NCBI RefSeq assembly: GCF_025770785.1
Contig: NZ_JANZLA010000006.1
Location: 62,001 to 126,000, forward strand
Source of the DNA: Cellulomonas sp. SG140
GTDB taxonomy: Bacteria > Actinomycetota > Actinomycetes > Actinomycetales > Cellulomonadaceae
DNA length: 64,000 nt
Direction of reading: 5' to 3'
The translations under genes and the position numbers were made by a program. Below the pieces are notes generated by a model that saw only the letters and a list, made by a program, of their open reading frames with translations, had not been told where the DNA came from and ran no database searches. This document shows positions 28,556 through 38,474 of this stretch, one piece after another (the first letter of the stretch is position 1; each line of letters begins with the position of its first letter).

Positions 28556-30640
28556 TCACCGGGAGTGTGCCGCGACGAACGCCAGCAGGTACGCCTTGGA
28601 GTCGCCGTTGTCGATCGCCGTGTCCGGGAGCTGCTGCGCAGCCGTCCACGCGGCGGCCGCCTCCTTCGGACCGGCCATCGACCGGTACATGAGCAGGTAG
28701 TCGCCGAACTGCACGCCGTACCCGTTCGGCGCCGCCTCGTCGACGGCGGCCGTGATGCGGGCCGGGTCGACACCCTGCGCGAGCCAGCCGGACCCCGGGT
28801 TCATCGGGATCAGCTGGATGCCGAGCATCGCGCTGGGCTCGGGGCTGAACCAGGTGGCGTAGTCACGCTTGCCGCCCCAGTTCATGGCGACCACCTTGTG
28901 CTGGAACCCGCTGAACGACGACAGGTCCGGTGCCGTCCAGTAGGCGCGCACCGAGGCGGCCTCGGTGGACATCAGCCAGGTGGCCTCCGTGCCGAGCGCG
29001 TCCTGCCCGCTCGCGGCCGCCCACAGGCCCAGACCGTTCCAGGCGTTCACCGCCTCGGAGCCGGACTCCTGGTTGTTCCCGTCGGCGAACGGCGACGTGC
29101 CGGACGCCCACGAGTGGCCCGCGTAGGGGTCGAACACCCGCAGCTGCGGCAGCTGGTCGCTGGGCTTCGCCGCGGCGATGTCCTGCGCCACCAGGTCGAG
29201 CACCGGCCGCAGCTTGTCGGCGAGCCCCGGGTCGCCCTTCGCGAGCAGCCCGGCGGCCGAGAGCAGGTAGCCGTAGTGGAAGTGGTGGTCGTTCAGCTGG
29301 TCGGAACCGAAGGACGGCGTCTTGCCGATGACCGACCGGACCGACTCGTCGTACACGAAGCACCGGGCGTCGCGCTGCGCGCAGCCCTGCGGGTCGGCCC
29401 ACTCCTGGAGCGCCTTCTCCGTGCGCGCCCGCAGGTCGGCCACGGCGTCCTTCTCGCCGACCTGCTCACCCAGGACCACGAGCACGGCGGCGCGGTACAG
29501 GTTCTTGCCACCGAAGTAGGTGTCCGAGGCGAACGCCCCGGTGGACGCGACGTCGGCGCGCACCTGCGTGGCGACGGCCGCCTTCTGGTCGGCGGTCAGG
29601 TGCGACAGGTCGAGAGATCCGGACGGTGTCGCCAGCGGTGCGTACGCCGTCAGCACCGAGCCGCGGCACAGCGTCAGGTCCCCGTAGATGCTCGGGTAGG
29701 TGCCGAGGTCGCAGCCGGTCCGCGTCGGCTGTGCACCGGTGCGCTGGTGCGGCATGAGGACGTAGGCCGACGGCGCGCCCTTGGCGGTCCGGTAGGTCAG
29801 CGTCGTGCGGGCCACCTGGTCGCCGACGCCGTACGACACGTCGACGCCCGTGACGGGGTCGGCGGCGGCCTGGGCGAGCTGGGGCGCCGCCTGGTCGGAC
29901 GCGCCGTGCGGCAGCGGGTACCAGGTCGCCGTCTGGCCCGCCTGGAGCGTGACGGAGGATCCCTTCAGAGCCCCCGACGGGACCGCGAGGGCCCACGTCG
30001 TGTCCCCGACGGTCACCGTGGGCGCCGGCCCGCTGCCGGCGGCGAAGCCGGCTCCGGAGCCGAACGTCACCTGCCGGTCTGCCGTGAACGAGGCGAAGGG
30101 TGAGCCCTCGGCGAGCGCGACGTGGCCGAGCCGTGCGCCGCCACCGTCGAGGAGCGCCACGGTGACGCTCACGGGGTCGGCGGCGATCACCTGCGAGGAC
30201 GCGGCGCCGACGTCGACCGTCACGGCCGGGACGTGCGGACCCGCGATCGTCTTCGCGGTGGCCACCGGCTTGGGCGCGCCGAGCTGGAAGCCGCCACCCA
30301 CGAGCGCGAACGACAGCGGAAGCGGGAACACCGGCTGCGGCTGGGCGCCGAAGACGAGCCCGGAGTACCACCGGTTGGAGGGCGGCACCATGCCCGGCGC
30401 GAGCCGCGGGGCCGTCACGCCCTGGGCCACGCCCGCGTGCGGCACGCCCTTGACCAGGGCCGCGGTGTCGACCCGTGGCACGGGCGCGTCGGCCGGACCC
30501 TGGACCGGGCCGGTCCCCGCGCTGGAGGACCCGGCCGCGAGGTGCCGGCCCCCGCGTCCCCAGGGCGACAGCCCGACCACGACGGCCGCGACCAGCGCGA
30601 GGGCGGCGAGGGAGCTGATGACGACGACGCGGCGGCTCAA
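28556..30640 (-). CDS. GH81 endo-beta-1,3-glucanase, membrane-anchored
   Basis: A 694-residue glycoside hydrolase predicted to cut beta-1,3-glucan outside the cell. A signal-anchor helix (about 5-25) is followed by a short low-complexity linker and the GH81 fold. The signatures are LNDHHFHYGYLL (Asp451) and DGNNQESGSEAVN with Glu525 and Glu529 four apart, matching the family's catalytic acids. There is no carbohydrate-binding module and no sortase signal. It begins with TTG, overlapping the stop of the HlyD-like gene (TTGA), so it is tightly coupled to that gene and the GT2 synthase. A glucanase made with a synthase is more likely to trim, release or edit the nascent polymer than to feed on it. 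Confidence 0.88.
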   Translation of the reverse strand: MSRRVVVISSLAALALVAAVVVGLSPWGRGGRHLAAGSSSAGTGPVQGPADAPVPRVDTAALVKGVPHAGVAQGVTAPRLAPGMVPPSNRWYSGLVFGAQPQPVFPLPLSFALVGGGFQLGAPKPVATAKTIAGPHVPAVTVDVGAASSQVIAADPVSVTVALLDGGGARLGHVALAEGSPFASFTADRQVTFGSGAGFAAGSGPAPTVTVGDTTWALAVPSGALKGSSVTLQAGQTATWYPLPHGASDQAAPQLAQAAADPVTGVDVSYGVGDQVARTTLTYRTAKGAPSAYVLMPHQRTGAQPTRTGCDLGTYPSIYGDLTLCRGSVLTAYAPLATPSGSLDLSHLTADQKAAVATQVRADVASTGAFASDTYFGGKNLYRAAVLVVLGEQVGEKDAVADLRARTEKALQEWADPQGCAQRDARCFVYDESVRSVIGKTPSFGSDQLNDHHFHYGYLLSAAGLLAKGDPGLADKLRPVLDLVAQDIAAAKPSDQLPQLRVFDPYAGHSWASGTSPFADGNNQESGSEAVNAWNGLGLWAAASGQDALGTEATWLMSTEAASVRAYWTAPDLSSFSGFQHKVVAMNWGGKRDYATWFSPEPSAMLGIQLIPMNPGSGWLAQGVDPARITAAVDEAAPNGYGVQFGDYLLMYRSMAGPKEAAAAWTAAQQLPDTAIDNGDSKAYLLAFVAAHSR

Positions 30641-31365
30641 CCGATCAACCCCTGGACGTAGGTGCGGACCTTGTCGGCGACGGTGGTCACCACCCCGTCG
30701 TTGCGCAGCTGGAGCTGGGCGACCACCGGGGTGCCGGCCGTCACCATCCCGTCACCGGCGCCGGACGCCAGGCCCGGGCTGGTCACGTCGACCACCGCCT
30801 GCGCCTTGCCGTTGACCGTGGTCACGCGCATCTGGTCCACGGAACCGACGACCGTGCGCTGGTCCGGCAGCACGATGGTCACCGGCTCCTGCTTGCTGAC
30901 GCGGGCGTACTCCTTGGGCGTGAGGGTGTACTGCGCCTCCACGGTCAGGCTGCCCGCCCGCTGCACGGTGCCGAGCTGGCCGCCGGCCTGCACGAAGCTG
31001 CCGGGCTGCGCCTGCAGCTGCGTGACCGTGCCGTCCTCGGCGGCCTGGACCACCAGGTGGCCCGCCTTGTCGACGACGGTGGCGTCGGGCACCTGTCCGG
31101 CACCCTGTGACCGCGCCTGGGTGAGCGTGGCCGAGTCGATCGTGAACAGCGTGTCGCCCTTGTGCACCTGGTCGCCGACCTTGACGGGTCGGTCCAGCAC
31201 GATGCCGGCGTACGGAGCGCCGACGGCGATCTCCTGACCGACGATCTGCGCCGACGTGCTGGTGGCACGTCCACGGTTCTCGTTCAGCTTGTAGGTGGCC
31301 AGTGCGGCCAGGACGAGGACGAGCACGACGCCGAACAGGAGTCGCAGGCGGGAAGCCCAGGTCAT
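30637..31365 (-). CDS. HlyD-like membrane-anchored adaptor (biotinyl-lipoyl barrel)
   Basis: A 242-residue protein with one N-terminal helix (about 6-25) and an extracytoplasmic barrel-sandwich hybrid fold. The two lipoyl half-motifs are GAPYAGIVLDRPVKVGDQVHKGDTL near 48-72 and AAEDGTVTQLQAQPGSFVQAGGQL near 107-130, then a beta-barrel domain. It lacks the long coiled coil of tripartite-efflux adaptors. The ATG overlaps the GT2 stop (ATGA). In this operon it could guide a polysaccharide leaving the synthase channel, a role comparable to accessory proteins of cellulose or curdlan synthases; that is inference. Confidence 0.75.
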   Translation of the reverse strand: MTWASRLRLLFGVVLVLVLAALATYKLNENRGRATSTSAQIVGQEIAVGAPYAGIVLDRPVKVGDQVHKGDTLFTIDSATLTQARSQGAGQVPDATVVDKAGHLVVQAAEDGTVTQLQAQPGSFVQAGGQLGTVQRAGSLTVEAQYTLTPKEYARVSKQEPVTIVLPDQRTVVGSVDQMRVTTVNGKAQAVVDVTSPGLASGAGDGMVTAGTPVVAQLQLRNDGVVTTVADKVRTYVQGLIG

Positions 31366-33071
31366 GCGGCACCTCCGGTGAGGACGAGGTCGGGGTTCTG
31401 CGCGGCGCGGACGGCACGACGACCGCTGCGGCGGGCGAGCCGGGCGGCGCGACGAGCGCGGCGCGCCTCGCGCAGGGCGGTGACGAGGAAGCCACCGAGG
31501 ATCAGCGTGTTGGTGATGTTCCAGGCGAGCGCGAGGCTCGGGTAGCCGTTGCTGACGTCCTTCCAGACGCCGACCACCGTGGTGACCGCCAGCAGGACGA
31601 ACATCAGCACCTGCGGCTGGATGAAGGCGAAGGGCGAGCGGTACGCGCCCTTCTTGCCGGTGACGTGCCACACCTGCTCGCGCCGCAGCAGCGCGTTGAC
31701 CAGCGCCCGCAGGTAGATCGGGAACGACACGGAGGCCAGCAGCAGCACCTCCCAGCGGAACGAGCCGAGGGTGTAGAAGGCGAGCAGCACCTGCAGCACG
31801 TAGAACCCGGCGTAGTACAGCGCCCACGTGACGGGTGTCAGGTGCAGGTTCATCGGCGTCATGTCGAAGTAGATCTGCAGCGGCGGCACCAGCAGCAGGA
31901 GGGCCGGTGTGATGCCCGTCAGGTAGTGGGTCGCGGTGACCGTGTACTGGACCTTCTGGTCCACCGTCAGGCCGCGACCGCGCCGCCAGGGCCAGCGCTG
32001 CAGCATGATCTCGAAGCCACCCGTCGCCCACCGCAGCTGCTGCTTGGTGTAGGCCTCGACGGTCTCGGGGGTGTCGCCGACCGCGAGCGCCGTGGGGATG
32101 TAGACCGACCGCCAGCCGCGCTCGTGCAGCCGCAGGGACGTCCAGACGTCCTCCGACTTGGAGTCCGCGTACATGCCGCCGACCGAGGCGATCGCCGCGC
32201 GGCGGAACACGACGTTGGTGCCCACGCAGAACGCGGCGTTGAACCGGTTCCGGCCCGGCTGGATGAACCGGTAGAACACCGACTGCATGTAGCCCGCGCC
32301 GCGGGAGATGATCGAGTCGAGGTTGCCGTAGACCTGCGGCGTCTGCACGAAGGCCACGTCGTCCTCGGCGAAGAACGGCACGGTCTCGTGCAGGAACGAC
32401 GGGTCCGGCACGAAGTCCGCGTCGAAGATGGCGAACAGCTCCGCCTTGCTCAGCGACAGCGCGTGGTTGATGTTCCCGGCCTTGGCGCCCGTGTGCACGA
32501 GGCGGCGCACGTAGCGGGCGCCGAGCTCGGCGGCGAGGTCGCGGACGTCGTCGTCGTCACCGTCGTCGAGCACCCAGACGACGTGCGCGCCCTGCATCGC
32601 CATCGCCGCGCTGACCGTGCGGCGGATCGTGCCGAGGTCCTCGCCGTAGGTGGTGACGAAGACGTCGACGTCCACCACGCGGTCCTTGAGGAACATCCGC
32701 CACGCCCACGGCGCGTCCTCCGCCCGGTCACGGACGATCTCCGCCATCTCGTACAGGCGATCCTGGGCGTGGTGAAACGCGAAGTTCCGGGGGTTGTCGC
32801 CACCGGCGAGGATGGTCCACATCGCCAGCAGGGCGTGCGCGACGAGCACCGCCTCGGCCGTCATCACCATCACGTACGGCAGCCAGTCGCCGCGGTTCGA
32901 CGGGTTCAGCAGGAAGACGGCGTACAGGACGACGCCTGCTGCGGCCGCCAGCACGAGCAGCACCAGCGAGGGGCTGCGCGCCGCGTCGTTCTCGGCGCTC
33001 GGGGCGGGAACCTCGTACGGCTCGTCCGTCGCGCGCGGCTCGCTCATCAGCCGCCCGAAGGTCGTGGTCAC
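31362..33071 (-). CDS. Processive GT2 glycosyltransferase, cellulose/curdlan synthase-like
   Basis: A 569-residue membrane glucan synthase candidate. Two N-terminal helices (35-55, 63-88) precede a cytosolic GT2 domain with the processive D,D,D,QxxRW set: DDG at 169-171, DAD at 217-219, SED at 306-308 and QQLRW at 344-348. About five C-terminal helices (375-400, 411-432, 440-463, 484-503, 514-533) form the channel. There is no PilZ domain, so the c-di-GMP control of bacterial cellulose synthases is absent; instead there is a 36-residue Arg/Ala-rich cytosolic tail. The GTG at 33071 has GGAGG five bases upstream. A GH81 beta-1,3-glucanase in the operon favours a beta-1,3-glucan product over cellulose. 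Confidence 0.85.
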   Translation of the reverse strand: MTTTFGRLMSEPRATDEPYEVPAPSAENDAARSPSLVLLVLAAAAGVVLYAVFLLNPSNRGDWLPYVMVMTAEAVLVAHALLAMWTILAGGDNPRNFAFHHAQDRLYEMAEIVRDRAEDAPWAWRMFLKDRVVDVDVFVTTYGEDLGTIRRTVSAAMAMQGAHVVWVLDDGDDDDVRDLAAELGARYVRRLVHTGAKAGNINHALSLSKAELFAIFDADFVPDPSFLHETVPFFAEDDVAFVQTPQVYGNLDSIISRGAGYMQSVFYRFIQPGRNRFNAAFCVGTNVVFRRAAIASVGGMYADSKSEDVWTSLRLHERGWRSVYIPTALAVGDTPETVEAYTKQQLRWATGGFEIMLQRWPWRRGRGLTVDQKVQYTVTATHYLTGITPALLLLVPPLQIYFDMTPMNLHLTPVTWALYYAGFYVLQVLLAFYTLGSFRWEVLLLASVSFPIYLRALVNALLRREQVWHVTGKKGAYRSPFAFIQPQVLMFVLLAVTTVVGVWKDVSNGYPSLALAWNITNTLILGGFLVTALREARRARRAARLARRSGRRAVRAAQNPDLVLTGGAA

Positions 33072-33096
33072 CGGTCCTCCATCGTCGTCGTCCAGG

Positions 33097-33119
33097 TCGC
33101 GAAGGAGACTCCTTCGCGA
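33097..33119 (-). promoter_or_regulatory. Leader hairpin of the glucan operon
   Basis: A perfect 10-bp inverted repeat (TCGCGAAGGA, spacer GAC, TCCTTCGCGA) ends 26 bases before the GT2 GTG. It could fold in the mRNA leader or serve as an operator. Confidence 0.5.
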
Positions 33120-33267
33120 GTGGGCGGCGTCGTCGGCGCCGGTCGGCGGACGACCTGCCCTCGACGGTTCCGAGGACGGTCTCGCTGGGACCTGGATGGC
33201 CCTGCAGCGCCCGCACTTGCGTACTTCGACGATGGGTGGGCAAAGCCGACATGTCCACCCGAGACGG

Positions 33268-33283
33268 TGTGAAGCAGGTCACG
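33268..33283. promoter_or_regulatory. CRP/GlxR-type binding site upstream of the glucan operon
   Basis: TGTGA-N6-TCACG matches the cAMP-receptor consensus of actinobacteria (TGTGA-N6-TCACA with the mycobacterial G variant). Its centre is about 65 bases upstream of the start expected from the weak -10 at 33218. Confidence 0.5.
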
Positions 33284-33399
33284 CAAGAACGGTCAGAACG
33301 GACGTAACAGGCGCCTGACCTGCATGGACAGGCGTCCAGATCGGGACTGGCGTGACAGCCGCGGACACCGCACCGTTCTCACGATGCGGGACGGCAGAC

Positions 33400-33422
33400 G
33401 TCGGCGCGCGAAGCGCGTCGAC
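33400..33422 (-). terminator. Terminator directly after gltD
   Basis: A 10-pair stem (GTCGGCGCGC with GCGCGTCGAC, one G-U pair) and a 3-base loop begins at the base after the gltD stop codon. Confidence 0.65.
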
Positions 33423-34901
33423 TCAGAGGCGCAGGCTCGCGGTGCTGGCCCGGATCGGTGCCGGCAGCTCGCTGGTGCCGGTCCCCGACAGGTACGCGTC
33501 GACGGCGCGGGCCGCTGCACGACCCTCGGCGATGGCCCAGACGATCAGCGACTGGCCACGCCCCGCGTCCCCGGCGACGAACACGCCGGGGACGTCCGTC
33601 GCGAACTCGTCGTCGCGCGCCAGCGTGCCGCGACCCGTCAGCGTCACGCCCAGCTGCTCCAGCAGCGGGCTCCGCTCGGGCCCGGTGAAGCCCATCGCCA
33701 GGAGCACCAGCTGGGCCGGCAGGTCACGCTCGGTGCCCGGCACCGGGGCGATGCGTCCGTCCACCAGCTCGACGTCCACCAGGCGCAGCGCGCGGACCGC
33801 GCCGTGCCCGTCCGCCAGCACCTCCTGGGTGCTGACCGCGTAGACCCGTTCGCCGCCCTCCTCGTGCGCGCTCGCGACGCGGAACAGGTTCGGGTACGTC
33901 GGCCAGGGCTGGCCGGCGGGCCGGTCCTGCGGCGGCCGCGGCATGATCTCCAGCTGCGTGACCGAGCGAGCGCCCTGCCGGATCGCGGTGCCCAGGCAGT
34001 CCGCGCCCGTGTCGCCGCCCCCGATCACCACGACGTCCTTGCCCGTCGCGGTCACCTGACCCGGCACGTCCTCGCCGAGCGCCGCCCGGTTGGCCGGGGG
34101 CAGGTACTCCATCGCCTGCAGCACGCCGCCCACCTGGCGGCCAGGCACGTCGAGGTCCCGCGGGACGGTCGAGCCGACCGCGAGGACCACCGCGTCGTAA
34201 CGGGCGCGCAGCTCCACGCCGGACACGTCGGTGCCGACCTCGACGCCCGAGTGGAACCGGGTCCCCTCCTCGCGCATCAGCGCGAGGCGACGGTCGATGA
34301 CGTCCTTCTCCATCTTGAACTCGGGGATCCCGTAGCGGAGCAGGCCGCCCGGCTTGTCCGCGCGCTCGTACACCGCCACGGTGTGGCCCGCCCGGGTCAG
34401 CTGCTGCGCCGCGGCGAGGCCTGCGGGCCCGGAGCCGATCACGGCCACCGTGTGGCCGGTGTACCAGCGCGGCACCTGCGGCGTGACCAGGCCGCGGGAG
34501 TAGGCCTCCTCGATGATGGAGACCTCGACGTTCTTGATGGTGACCGGCGGCTGGTTGATGCCGAGCACGCAGGCCGTCTCGCAGGGTGCCGGGCACAGCC
34601 GCCCGGTGAACTCCGGGAAGTTGTTGGTGGCCAGCAGCCGGTCCGTCGCATCCACCCACTGGTCGCGCCACACCAGGTCGTTCCACTCCGGGACGAGGTT
34701 CCCCAGAGGGCAGCCGTTGTGGCAGAACGGGATGCCGCAGTCCATGCACCTGCCCGCCTGCTGGTGCAGCGTGGCGAGCGCGTCCCGGTCCCCGGCGCGG
34801 TGCGCATGGATCTCGCGCCAGTCCAGGATGCGGACGTCGACGGGCCGGTCGGCGGGCAGCGCTCGCTGCCGCACGGTGAGGAACCCTCGGGGATCAGCCA
34901 C
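33423..34901 (-). CDS. gltD: Glutamate synthase small subunit
   Basis: A 492-residue flavoprotein that passes electrons from NADPH to the large glutamate synthase subunit. The N-terminal iron-sulfur cysteines are in [17 protein letters not shown] and CPAPCETAC. Next come the FAD fold [17 protein letters not shown] and the NADPH fold [14 protein letters not shown]. The GTG at 34901 is chosen because family members start close to the ADPRGFL segment and AAGGG lies upstream. The usual partner gltB is not beside it: the neighbour is dapD on the other strand. Confidence 0.93.
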   Translation of the reverse strand: MADPRGFLTVRQRALPADRPVDVRILDWREIHAHRAGDRDALATLHQQAGRCMDCGIPFCHNGCPLGNLVPEWNDLVWRDQWVDATDRLLATNNFPEFTGRLCPAPCETACVLGINQPPVTIKNVEVSIIEEAYSRGLVTPQVPRWYTGHTVAVIGSGPAGLAAAQQLTRAGHTVAVYERADKPGGLLRYGIPEFKMEKDVIDRRLALMREEGTRFHSGVEVGTDVSGVELRARYDAVVLAVGSTVPRDLDVPGRQVGGVLQAMEYLPPANRAALGEDVPGQVTATGKDVVVIGGGDTGADCLGTAIRQGARSVTQLEIMPRPPQDRPAGQPWPTYPNLFRVASAHEEGGERVYAVSTQEVLADGHGAVRALRLVDVELVDGRIAPVPGTERDLPAQLVLLAMGFTGPERSPLLEQLGVTLTGRGTLARDDEFATDVPGVFVAGDAGRGQSLIVWAIAEGRAAARAVDAYLSGTGTSELPAPIRASTASLRL

Positions 34902-35022
34902 GTCACTTGCCCTTCGATGCAGGCCAGAGCCCCTTTCGGGGAGCTGGCGGCCCGGGGCACGGAACCGGGCAGGCACCCGTGCCGAGCACACCCTAGACAC
35001 TGTCCGGACGCCCGCCGAACGG

Positions 35023-35044
35023 GCCTAGGTCCCGGCCCTAGGCT
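35023..35044 (+). promoter_or_regulatory. dapD leaderless promoter with an inverted repeat
   Basis: TAGGCT (35039-35044) stands seven bases before the dapD ATG. It overlaps the right arm of a 7-bp inverted repeat (GCCTAGG, 7-base spacer, CCTAGGC), so a protein bound there would block the -10 box. Confidence 0.5.
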
Positions 35045-35051
35045 GGCGGCC

Positions 35052-35996
35052 ATGTCCTCCCGTACCGCCTGGGGCCACGGCCTCGCCACGGTCGCCGACG
35101 ACGGCACCACCCTGGACGTCTGGTACCCGGCGCCTGCGCTCGGCGCTGCGCCCGCCGACGCGCAGCCGCCCGCCGAGCTGACGGCGGCGACCGGGTCCGA
35201 CCCGCTGCGGGGGGTCACCGTCGTCGTCGTCACCACGTCGATCGACCTCGACGCGGCCCCCGCCGACTGCGCCGACGCCTACCTGCGGCTGCACCTGCTC
35301 TCGCACCGTCTGGTCCGGCCCAACGAGCAGAACCTCGACGGCATCTTCGGCGTGCTCCCCACGGTGGTCTGGACCTCGGCGGGTCCGTGCGCCGTCGAGG
35401 GGTTCGAGCAGACCCGCCTGCGGCTGCGCGCCCGGGGCGCGGTCACGGTCCTGGGCGTGGACAAGTTCCCCCGGATGGTCGACTACGTCGTCCCCGACGG
35501 CGTCCGGGTCGCCGATGCCGACCGCGTCCGGCTCGGCGCGCACCTGGCACCCGGCACCACCGTGATGCACGAGGGCTTCGTCAACTACAACGCCGGCACG
35601 CTCGGCGTCTCCATGGTCGAGGGCCGCATCTCCCAGGGTGTCGTCGTGGGAGACGGCTCCGACATCGGTGGTGGCGCGTCGATCATGGGCACCCTGTCCG
35701 GCGGTGGCCGCGAGCGGGTGTCGATCGGGCGGCGCACGCTGCTCGGCGCGAACGCCGGTCTCGGCATCCGGCTCGGCGACGACTGCGTGGTCGAGGCCGG
35801 GCTGTACGTCACGGCGGGCACCAAGGTCGCGCTCGTGGGGTTCGACGACGAGCCTGGCGCGCGGGTCGTCAAGGCGCGCGAGCTGTCCGGGGCGGATGGC
35901 GTGCTGTTCCGTCGCAACTCCCGCACCGGGGCCGTCGAGGCCGTGCGGCGCACCGGGGTCGGTGTGCAGCTCAACGCGGCGTTGCACGCCAACTGA
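35052..35996 (+). CDS. dapD: Tetrahydrodipicolinate N-succinyltransferase
   Basis: A 314-residue trimeric enzyme that succinylates tetrahydrodipicolinate using succinyl-CoA. The C-terminal half shows the left-handed beta-helix hexapeptide pattern ([36 protein letters not shown]). The N-terminal domain is of the actinobacterial type. The ATG is leaderless. The last base of the stop codon is shared with the next gene (TGATG). Confidence 0.94.
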   Translation: MSSRTAWGHGLATVADDGTTLDVWYPAPALGAAPADAQPPAELTAATGSDPLRGVTVVVVTTSIDLDAAPADCADAYLRLHLLSHRLVRPNEQNLDGIFGVLPTVVWTSAGPCAVEGFEQTRLRLRARGAVTVLGVDKFPRMVDYVVPDGVRVADADRVRLGAHLAPGTTVMHEGFVNYNAGTLGVSMVEGRISQGVVVGDGSDIGGGASIMGTLSGGGRERVSIGRRTLLGANAGLGIRLGDDCVVEAGLYVTAGTKVALVGFDDEPGARVVKARELSGADGVLFRRNSRTGAVEAVRRTGVGVQLNAALHAN

Positions 35997-36931
35997 TGCC
36001 GGGTCGACGCCCGCAGCGTCGTTCTCCGCGACGTCGGCGGGGACGGCGAGTCCTCGCCACCGTCGTCGGGGCGCTGCTGCTGGCCGCCGCCGCGGTGGCA
36101 GGTGTCGTGCTGCTGCTCGACCACGCGGCGCCCCGACCACCCCTCGCGGAGAGCTGTGTCGCCGAGGTCAACGGTGTGACGGCGCGGCTGAGCCCGCAGC
36201 AGTCGGACAACGCGGCCGTGATCGCCGCGGTGGCGGTCCGTCGTGGGCTCCCCGCACGCGCGGCGACGATCGCCCTCGCGACGGCGCTGCAGGAGTCCGG
36301 CCTGATCAACCTCGACCACGGCGACCGGGACTCGCTCGGGCTCTTCCAGCAACGGCCGTCCCAGGGCTGGGGCACCGCCGCCCAGGTGATGGACCCGGTC
36401 TACGCGACCGGGACGTTCTACGACCGGCTGGTGAAGGTGCCCGACTACCAGAACCTGCCGATCACCGCGGCGGCCCAGGCGGTGCAGCGCTCGGCGCTCC
36501 CCGACGCGTACGCGGTGCACGAGGACCGGTCGAGGGCATGGGCCTCGTCGCTGACCGGATGGTCGACGGCCGCCCTGAGCTGCACGCTCCGCCCGGCGAG
36601 CGCCCCGGGAACCACCGACGCGGTGCTGACCCGGGCGTCGCGGGACCTCGGGCTGACCGGATCCGTCGTCCCCACCGCGCCGCCTGCGGGCTCGGTGCAC
36701 ACCGCGGCGCCGGCGCCCGTCGTGGCGCTCGACGCGACGCCGCTGGTCGCCGGTGATGCGGCGCGCGCCGGATGGGCGACCGCGCAGTGGGCGGTCGCGG
36801 TGGCGTGGACCGTCGGTGTCGACCAGGTGGCCGTCGCCGACCAGGTGTGGAAGCGGGGCACCGACGGCTGGCACCCGACCACCACCGCGGCGCTGCCAGC
36901 CGGTCAGGTGCGGCTGACGCTCGCCACCTGA
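35996..36931 (+). CDS. Exported or membrane-anchored protein with lysozyme-like motifs, function unknown
   Basis: A 311-residue protein. A very basic N-terminus (residues 1-18) precedes one hydrophobic helix (about 20-42), so the rest is outside the cell. Residues 60-140 contain TALQESGLINLDHGDRDSLGLFQ and a QRPSQGWGT element. This is the arrangement around the catalytic glutamate in transglycosylase-like proteins of actinobacteria, but the second half (about 190-311) is not recognisable. It is translationally coupled to dapD (TGATG), which makes DAP for peptidoglycan, so a cell-wall role is plausible. No such activity is demonstrated for this family as far as I know. Confidence 0.75.
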   Translation: MPGRRPQRRSPRRRRGRRVLATVVGALLLAAAAVAGVVLLLDHAAPRPPLAESCVAEVNGVTARLSPQQSDNAAVIAAVAVRRGLPARAATIALATALQESGLINLDHGDRDSLGLFQQRPSQGWGTAAQVMDPVYATGTFYDRLVKVPDYQNLPITAAAQAVQRSALPDAYAVHEDRSRAWASSLTGWSTAALSCTLRPASAPGTTDAVLTRASRDLGLTGSVVPTAPPAGSVHTAAPAPVVALDATPLVAGDAARAGWATAQWAVAVAWTVGVDQVAVADQVWKRGTDGWHPTTTAALPAGQVRLTLAT

Positions 36932-36991
36932 CCGTTCACCGTCCGATCCCCTGCACGTGCCACCCGGCCGAGCGCGCCGGGGCCGTTCCGT

Positions 36992-37010
36992 GCGGCGGCC
37001 CAGCCGCCGC
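36992..37010. terminator. Terminator between convergent genes
   Basis: An 8-bp GC stem (GCGGCGGC/GCCGCCGC) with a 3-base loop lies in the 87-base gap between the dapD transcript and gltA. Confidence 0.5.
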
Positions 37011-37018
37011 CCGAACCC

Positions 37019-38329
<1,311 letters not shown>

Positions 38330-38449
38330 GTTCGTCCTTCCTGCACCGGCCGGATGAGCCGCATCGTCGCGTACCTCAGCGGGCGGGGCCAGTGGTGAGG
38401 GCCCCGCAGGATGTGGCGTGACAGTACCCGCCGAATTCGTCACACGACC

Positions 38450-38466
38450 AACGTCCAGCGGACGTT
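38450..38466. promoter_or_regulatory. Palindrome in the gltA upstream region
   Basis: AACGTCCAGCGGACGTT is a perfect 7+3+7 inverted repeat, about 25 bases upstream of the -10 box, i.e. over the -35 area. The binding protein is unknown. Confidence 0.45.
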
Positions 38467-38474
38467 CGTCCCAT

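Larger units (their letters stand above)
33072..33422. other. 351-base intergenic control region upstream of the glucan operon
   Basis: No gene is seen here. The region holds the gltD terminator hairpin (33400-33422), a palindrome CAGGCGCCTG (33308-33317), a CRP-type site (33268-33283), a weak minus-strand -10 candidate TACGCA (33218-33223) and a 10-bp hairpin just before the GT2 start (33097-33119). Confidence 0.6.

Noticed and set aside
30637..31365. HlyD-like protein as part of a drug-efflux or type I secretion system
   Set aside because: There is no ABC or RND partner nearby and no long coiled coil; the gene is coupled on both sides to glucan-related genes.
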